In this document: positions 63,725-64,000 of the stretch, piece after piece | How positions within the stretch are numbered: the stretch's first letter is position 1 | How the letters are laid out: the number at the start of each line of letters is the position of its first letter | Assembly: GCF_000337455.1 (NCBI RefSeq) | Contig: NZ_AOIU01000047.1 | Span: 85,955-149,954 of the forward strand | DNA from: Halosimplex carlsbadense 2-9-1 | GTDB lineage: Archaea > Halobacteriota > Halobacteria > Halobacteriales > Haloarculaceae | Length of the DNA stretch: 64,000 nucleotides | Direction of reading: 5' to 3' | The notes under the pieces: model-generated | The model's database searches: none | Told to the model about the DNA's origin: nothing | What the model saw: the letters and a program-made list of their open reading frames with translations, nothing else | Program-made: the position numbers and the translations under genes

Positions 63725-64000
63725 TCACGGTTCCAGCGCGTACAGCAACAGCGCGCTCCCGACCAGCAGGAAGACGAGGACGCCGGGCGCGAGCGTGGCG
63801 GTGGAGAACAGGAAGACCCCCAACGCGATACCGCCGGCCACCAGCGTCGTGAGCGTCGCGCCGCCGAGGTGGACGAGGATCGCCCGCTGGACGGGCGCGT
63901 CGCGGCCCAGGTGTTCGGCGAGGCCGACGACGTGCTCGGCGGTCGTCCAGGTGACGATGGTCGCGGCGGTCACCAGCAACAGGACGGCCGGCGGGGCGCC
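63725..64000 (-). CDS. Membrane protein, 3' end (partial)
   Basis: The minus-strand frame is open to the window edge, so the start lies beyond it. The 91 visible residues contain three helices (start-17, 42-60, 64-88 of the visible part) with a short hydrophilic loop (GLAEHLGRDAP). It could be the C-terminal end of a multi-helix protein such as those near MoxR/DUF58 clusters, but this cannot be confirmed here. Confidence 0.5.
   Translation of the reverse strand, partial: GAPPAVLLLVTAATIVTWTTAEHVVGLAEHLGRDAPVQRAILVHLGGATLTTLVAGGIALGVFLFSTATLAPGVLVFLLVGSALLLYALEP

Overview
The window is chromosomal DNA from a halophilic archaeon (class Halobacteria). It is uniformly GC-rich and its proteins are rich in Asp and Glu. 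Many starts lie 22-30 nt downstream of a TATA-like element, the leaderless arrangement usual in haloarchaea. The gene set is archaeal: group II chaperonin, 20S proteasome alpha and beta, membrane LonB, Pth2, NadM, split GMP synthase, phosphopantothenate synthetase, DUF2070, and Tat lipoproteins with an RR motif plus lipobox. I cannot name the genus from sequence alone.

Layout. 1-3.1 kb: the 3' end of a CoA-pathway ligase and a tandem-AAA ATPase. 3.1-8.9 kb: a tightly overlapping hutUGIH histidine-degradation operon (minus strand). 9-11.7 kb: two tandem secreted HExxH lipoproteins. 11.8-13.8 kb: a divergent pair, an HTH-ThiN regulator and the thiazole synthase Thi4, with matching palindromes at both promoters. 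14-16.8 kb: a small zinc protein and two coupled PQQ-propeller lipoproteins. 16.9-22.5 kb: a SagB-like nitroreductase, a patatin, two methyltransferases and small haloarchaeal proteins. 22.9-31.1 kb: a secreted GH5 mannanase-like enzyme, two membrane glycosyltransferases, a dcd/ThiN-regulator/methyltransferase operon and a GH43 xylosidase-like enzyme. 31.2-37.3 kb: pth2, small membrane proteins, psmA-psmB, a small winged-helix regulator, an F420/PPOX-type protein, a methyltransferase and a GT2 enzyme. 37.6-47.9 kb: an amidohydrolase-like protein, a thermosome subunit, an APC permease, nadM, lonB, a CPBP protease and a DUF151 nuclease-like protein. 48-56 kb: a LeuA/CimA synthase with an upstream mini-ORF, DUF192, a chemotaxis transducer, an HNH-like zinc protein and a duplicated pair of UPF0104 flippase-like proteins. 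56-64 kb: guaAa, DUF2070, membrane proteins, an M48 protease, tRNA-Ser(CGA) with a 24-bp direct repeat of its 3' end, a MoxR ATPase, a low-GC ORFan and a truncated membrane gene.

Protein quality control is well represented (proteasome, LonB, thermosome, AAA ATPase, M48, CPBP), although these genes are not one operon. Carbohydrate enzymes (mannanase, GH43, GT-C, GT2) are scattered between 23 and 37 kb.

The least expected feature is a dispersed, non-coding repeat family. Six copies (13.8, 22.7, 37.4, 39.1, 47.0 and 54.6 kb) occupy most of the large intergenic gaps. Five share a core close to GGGGAGGTGTGTGGC, and all carry interchangeable perfect hairpins nested within or beside a conserved CTGTCG/CGACAG stem. 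Other notable items are paralogue pairs in which one member has lost metal ligands, the paired ThiR-type operators, the LeuA mini-ORF and the tRNA-Ser attachment-site scar.
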